A DNA stretch of 64,000 nt from Nemopilema nomurai (Eukaryota; Cnidaria; Scyphozoa; Rhizostomeae; Rhizostomatidae): assembly GCA_003864495.1 (NCBI GenBank), contig PEDN01001367.1:62001-126000 (forward strand). The letters are read 5' to 3'. The translations under genes were made by a program, and so were the position numbers. Positions 61,100 to 64,000 of this stretch are shown piece by piece (the stretch's first letter is position 1; every line of letters begins with the position of its first letter). A model generated the notes under the pieces. The model was not told the DNA's origin. It did not search any database and saw only the letters and a list, made by a program, of their open reading frames with translations.

Positions 61100-64000
61100 A
61101 TTTTGTTTGCGCTGTTCGCCGATGGAGAAAAAAGTCGTTTGTGTCAAGAAGCGCGCAGCATAAATTATTAAAGATTCCAAGGAGGCTAATGGAAGGACGA
61201 ACGTCAATTTTCCTGTAGCTTTTATCATCTTTTCAAAATAAAAGACCAGCAAAATCAAATAATAATAAAAAAGCCTACGTTATACGTGGGTTGTTTTCTA
61301 TGCACCATTCATAGATCGCCTGATTAGACTCCAGCCAAGACTTAATAAATCAGCAAGTATAAATAAAAAACAATTTATCTGGCCAGCTGAATTTATTTAA
61401 GTACTTTGTGGTATGGCTTTACTTTCATGTTGTGAAATTCTAATTGCTTGAAAGCGGTCTTTGCAAGAAAGCATGGACAATACAGTGTCACGCCAGTCGT
61501 GTGCTAAAGTCAGTAAGACGTTGTCTAAAGTTGCTTTCAATCTTTATTATGCGGCATATCTATGCATCTTTGGGTTTGCATTCATTATGGCTAATACCTG
61601 ACAGAAAGCTATCTGCACTTTAGCTTGGATTTCGTTTCCATCACCTGTATCTTCTTCGCCGCAATATCGTTATTCTGCCGCAGCTGCTTTGACCGAAATT
61701 GGTTCCCACATTGTCCTTTTCAAAAGCTTTTGTGGAAATTTCGCACACTGACTGCGCTATTTTCCAATTGTTTGAGGGTGGTTTATCATAGAATAATTTA
61801 TTCTAGATTGTACCGTTCTTTAAGAAACTGTTGTACTTCAATATTGCATCGATAAAAGAGTTCTTATTGTAGCTCAGTGCATTGAAATAGTACTTTTTAC
61901 ATCTTAAACATGATCATGTGCGTCATTAGAGTGACACCAGATGTTTTTTCACAGCAAGCCATCAAATTAATATGCCGAATGAGATCTGTTTTGATTGCGA
62001 TTCATCAAATATCTTTCAAAAGGTCTATAATGTGACTACCTATGCCATTATGTAGGACCTGTGATAACTTTTGATCACTTAGAAAAGAATCATCTTGCTT
62101 ATAGAAACGGTTCTTATAAACAATCAAAATCTCACGCTCGTGTGTTTCAGAAAGCCACTATGAAGATAGCTTCGAAAAATGGCCAATGTTAGGCCAAATT
62201 AAGTCGAAAGGACATATCAATAAGCTTCATTATAACATAAAATTAATTGATGAATACAAGTTGGTGAAGTACTGACGATTTTACGTCTTTTTTCAAGTGC
62301 CTCATGAGAAATAAAGTCATGTTCGTTTTGCTCTTTGTTGTAGTCCTCAGTGTATGTTGATAACTAGTTTTAAAACTGAGAAACTTTGGTTGAATTCAAA
62401 TATGATTTTCTTGCCACTCTTGATGTCTTAGGTTGCTATCATTGCCATGATTGGTCAATTTACCGCCATCGACCGTTTCATATTCAACAAATTCGATGAC
62501 AATGCAGAATAATGAGTGCATTTGCTTTCAAAGAGAGCAGTGCCTGCCAAACGCTTTCAAGACATCGAATGAATTTTTAGACTTTCCCATACCCTGAAGA
62601 GGTTTCTCCCTAAGAAATGATTCAAAAAGAAAACATGATGTATGTCACATTGCAAAACAGGTTCCTTATACTGTTAATCGCTTTCTGGTAGCAGTGAAAT
62701 TGGATCCAAGAGTTGGTCCTTGTTAATCGTGATAGTGTCGCAGAACTTTGAGCACTGATTCAAACCATAACAGCTCATTTGGATCCTTGAAGTTCGGTTT
62801 AAGCATTGATAAATCGCTGGTTAAATCGAGATTGGTGTGGCCTATTGAATCTTTGCTATCTTTTTTAGGTCACAAACGAGTACCAAGCTATGCCCAAATC
62901 GATATTTTGAATCCACGTTTAGATTCAAAAAGCACTGTTAAGATTGGCTTAGATTTTATAACAAGAACTATCGCGTTTCGAAAGCTTTGTTCAGGATTTC
63001 ACCGGCATACGAACAACTTTCTAGCGGTGGTTAGAGGGTCTGTCTATCAATTTTAGTCCTGTGCAAACAAATGAAACGCTGTTTAATATGGTATCTTCAG
63101 ATTACAGGTGGATTGAACTAACAAGCGTAGAGGCAGGTGACAAAACTTTGTAGATTCTCTCTATCCTTTTTCAACGTTTGGACGAAGACTTGTGAGCTGA
63201 CTTTCTAGATCAATAATAAGCAAACAGTTAAAAGCTTTTGGCGATTATCAGAAAAAGATAAGCACGAGAGATAATCGGATAGCTAAATCCCTACCTTCTT
63301 TTAACTGAAAAACTATAATTTTAGTCACAAAATTAAGTCAAAATGGTTATGATTTCATAGATAATAAGAAGATTTCAAGCAATGGCCTTTTTTGCATCTC
63401 CAGATAGAAAGGACAACTCAGGCTTTTACTTATGCTTTTCTCACAAGTTTTATTTCCGATGTCTGAATTTCAATCCACTATGATATTGCGTTTTAATTGT
63501 AGTCTGTTTAGAAGACCGTTGATCGTTTTTACGAAGCATAAATTTTTCAACAAAAGCCATCGCGTTTTTGCGTCTATTTTCTTTACCAGCAAAATGACTA
63601 TGGTATATTCTGAAAGCATCCGAATTTGAGTTCCTTTCGATTGATTTTGCATTTGCATTGTAGTGGGTCGCATTTCCTTTTGGAATTTTCACAAAGCAGT
63701 CAAACTTTGGCATATTTGACGTTCACCATTTCCCAATTGGCAACTGCATGCAGAATTGCTAAAATACCACCAATAAATGATACGACATCAACAGGCAAAT
63801 TCTCTTCTGGTAAGCAACCGTTAAATTGTCAAATTTCTGGAAATGTCGAATTTTTCTGAAGATATTTCCAGATGCTAGAATTGCCGAAAAGTGGAGCTGT
63901 CGTAGGTATGAATGCAAGCTTAAGAGTGACCGTGTAAGGTTGAACAAGCTATTACGTACCGTTATGTATGGCTGCAAATCCAGCGGCTTTTCCCTACACA
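61100..64000. other. Right-edge non-coding stretch
   Basis: Only short chance frames. The longest, 62748-63056 plus (102 codons), has no recognisable domain, signal peptide or supporting splice sites. Exons of genes lying beyond the right edge cannot be excluded. Confidence 0.35.

Noticed and set aside
60449..61258. Long leucine/cysteine-rich minus-strand frames, up to 147 codons
   Set aside because: They are translations of the 91-bp purine-rich array; the peptide repeats follow the DNA period and have no family features.
1..64000. Prokaryote-type systems: operons, CRISPR arrays, ribosome-binding sites
   Set aside because: The window is eukaryotic with spliced genes. The regular tandem arrays have no spacer diversity, so they are not CRISPR.

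Overview
This window is animal nuclear DNA, AT-rich by eye, with intron-bearing genes, GT-AG splice sites and many local tandem repeats. The conserved genes are typical metazoan ones: a mitochondrial thioredoxin, the axonemal kinase-like protein NME7, a DGAT2-family acyltransferase and a neuronal-calcium-sensor-type EF-hand protein. The left third holds secreted von Willebrand A (vWA) proteins and an 8-cysteine module of the form '..VGC..', 'CxCA', 'F.(I/V)Q.(Y/F/I).EC(W/F/Y)'. From memory I associate that module with uncharacterised cnidarian proteins. A cnidarian, perhaps an anthozoan, is therefore my best guess, with moderate confidence and no search behind it.

Layout. 0.8-0.94 kb (-): a signal-peptide exon of a gene that continues off the left edge or in exons I could not find. 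3.4-7.3 kb (+): a six-exon secreted protein with an acidic region, the 8-Cys module and a basic lysine-rich tail. 9.8-13.6 kb (+): a secreted vWA + Q/P-rich linker + 8-Cys protein, with a cluster of CCAAT boxes upstream. 15.0-20.2 kb (-): a vWA exon ending in a transmembrane segment, followed downstream by 8-Cys exons; these may be one alternatively spliced locus. 21.0-22.2 kb (+): a short secreted vWA protein with a degenerate metal site. 24.0-25.6 kb (+): an intronless leucine-rich-repeat protein. 28.1-29.4 kb (-): an unrecognised basic protein and a C-terminal exon that may belong to it, head-to-head with thioredoxin (31.3-33.1 kb, +). 34.7-35.5 kb (-): an intronless sulfotransferase-fold protein. 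36.3-42.9 kb: no gene found. 42.9-50.7 kb (-): NME7 in at least 13 exons. 52.4-55.1 kb (-): DGAT2-like in four exons. 59.1-60.0 kb (-): a neuronal calcium sensor in two exons. The right end has tandem repeats and no recognisable gene.

The most distinctive content is the vWA/8-Cys cluster. All five signal-peptide exons in the first 22 kb end in phase 1. All three 8-Cys modules start at a phase-1 intron and are split at the same place by another phase-1 intron. This is the usual signature of exon shuffling and tandem duplication of extracellular modules. Gene models were made by hand from splice consensus and reading frame. Frame closure was checked for every multi-exon model, but no transcript evidence was available.
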